Assembly (NCBI GenBank): GCA_022573605.1
Contig: JACZTQ010000217.1
Span: forward strand, 1 to 5,668
DNA from: Pseudomonadota bacterium
GTDB lineage: Bacteria; Pseudomonadota; Alphaproteobacteria; Rhodobacterales; Rhodobacteraceae
Length of the DNA stretch: 5,668 nucleotides
Direction of reading: 5' to 3'
The notes beneath the pieces are model-generated. The model saw only the letters and a program-made list of their open reading frames with translations. It was not told the DNA's origin and did not search any database. Positions 5,290 to 5,668 of the stretch are shown here, piece after piece. Within the stretch, counting starts at the first letter, position 1. Each line of letters starts with the position of its first letter. Both the position numbers and the translations under genes were made by a program.

Positions 5290-5321
5290 CTGTTGCATAC
5301 TGCCGCAAACTATTGCATACT
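5290..5321. repeat. Twin 12-mers two helical turns apart, upstream of the integrase
   Basis: CTGTTGCATACT (5290-5301) and CTATTGCATACT (5310-5321) differ at one base and are exactly 20 bp apart, so they lie on the same DNA face. They are 47 bp before the integrase start. Such repeats suit integrase arm-type sites or a dimeric regulator operator. The identity of the bound protein is unknown. Confidence 0.55.
5293..5321 (+). promoter_or_regulatory. Weak candidate promoter for the integrase
   Basis: TTGCAT (5293-5298) and CATACT (5316-5321) sit 17 bp apart and match the -35 at three and the -10 at four of six bases. They fall inside the twin 12-mers, so a protein bound to the repeats would block the promoter. 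The match is poor and the call is speculative. A better -35 (TTGACG, 5268-5273) has no matching -10. Confidence 0.2.
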
Positions 5322-5367
5322 TTATGGCGGACGTAAAGGCAGATTTTGGAGTTAGGCGGACGATGCA

Positions 5368-5668
5368 ATGCCAAAACAGGTCAACAACGCCCTGACACCC
5401 ATGAAGGTGAGGCAGGAGAAGCGCCCAGGGCGCTATGCGGACGGCAACGGGCTTTACCTGCACGTCAGCGATACGGGCGCGCGCTGGTGGGTCTGGCGCG
5501 GCACGGTGCACGGGAGCCGAAAAGAGCGCGGCATCGGTTCGGTCCAACTCAATTCGCTGGCCGAGGCGCGGGAGATCGCGCGGGAGTATCGCAAGATTGC
5601 GCGCGATGGTGGTGACCCGAAAACGGAGCGCGACAAGGGCAAGCTCAAGTCCCTGACATTCGAGGATG
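5368..5668 (+). CDS. P4-type tyrosine recombinase/integrase, N-terminal part
   Basis: The gene runs off the right edge; 100 residues are visible. They form the DUF4102-type arm DNA-binding domain of P4-like integrases: ALTPMKVR (8-15), PGRYADGNGLYLHV (20-33), GARWWVWRGTVHG (37-49), RGIGS (54-58), LAEAREIAREYRKIARDGGDP (64-84, read in two parts), then KSLTFED (94-100), where the SAM-like core-binding domain normally begins. The catalytic R...HxxR...Y residues lie outside the window. The enzyme would insert and excise a mobile island by site-specific recombination. The start ATG 5368 gives the usual distance to the LTxxKV motif and has AGGCGGA (5354-5360) seven bases upstream; an in-frame ATG at 5401 would cut into the domain. 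No tRNA gene adjoins it. The island body is expected to the right. Confidence 0.9.
   Translation, partial: MPKQVNNALTPMKVRQEKRPGRYADGNGLYLHVSDTGARWWVWRGTVHGSRKERGIGSVQLNSLAEAREIAREYRKIARDGGDPKTERDKGKLKSLTFED

Noticed and set aside
5160..5367. tRNA 3' end as the integrase attachment site
   Set aside because: No cloverleaf, TPsiC-like segment or CCA end was found; the flanking gene is a complete protein gene.
5346..5656. Two short plus-strand frames and minus-strand frames at the right end
   Set aside because: They overlap the integrase, whose frame starts at 5368, runs off the window and carries all the family motifs.

Overview
The window is very GC-rich and carries an ATP12-family F1-ATPase assembly chaperone, a family found in Alphaproteobacteria and mitochondria. 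The chaperone sits in a translationally coupled pair behind a HAD phosphatase, an arrangement I associate with Rhodobacterales-type genomes. I therefore infer a high-GC alphaproteobacterium, probably Rhodobacteraceae or a relative. The genus cannot be told from the sequence.

Layout. (1) Positions 2-631 (+) hold the C-terminal two-thirds or so of an FAD-dependent amine/amino-acid oxidoreductase (DAO/OrdL type). (2) Positions 632-913 lie between convergent genes and are almost entirely hairpin-forming repeats. (3) Positions 914-2179 (-) encode an exported OmpA-family protein with a peptidoglycan-binding C-terminal domain and an unusual repeated N-terminal half. (4) Positions 2180-2479 are a divergent promoter region. 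(5) Positions 2480-3331 (+) encode an exported protein with six back-to-back TPR repeats. (6) Positions 3339-3657 contain a head-to-head array of four 'G-rich linker + hairpin' units built round a 39-bp perfect palindrome. (7) Positions 3798-4490 and 4487-5191 (+) are a HAD-IA hydrolase and the ATP12-family chaperone, overlapping by four bases. (8) Positions 5192-5367 are a hairpin and an AT-rich spacer with twin 12-mers. (9) From 5368 to the window edge runs the N-terminus of a P4-type tyrosine integrase. It probably marks one edge of a genomic island that continues to the right.

How the parts relate. The OmpA-like and TPR proteins are divergently transcribed and both carry signal peptides, so they may share control and act together in the envelope. 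This is inference. The HAD/ATP12 pair is a housekeeping mini-operon. The integrase next to it is accessory DNA, and the spacer before it is clearly less GC-rich than the flanking genes. The most unusual item is the modular repeat between the TPR and HAD genes: two hairpin types occur once in each arm, in swapped order, joined by related purine-rich linkers, and facing each other across the central palindrome. I see no defence system, CRISPR array, tRNA or rRNA.
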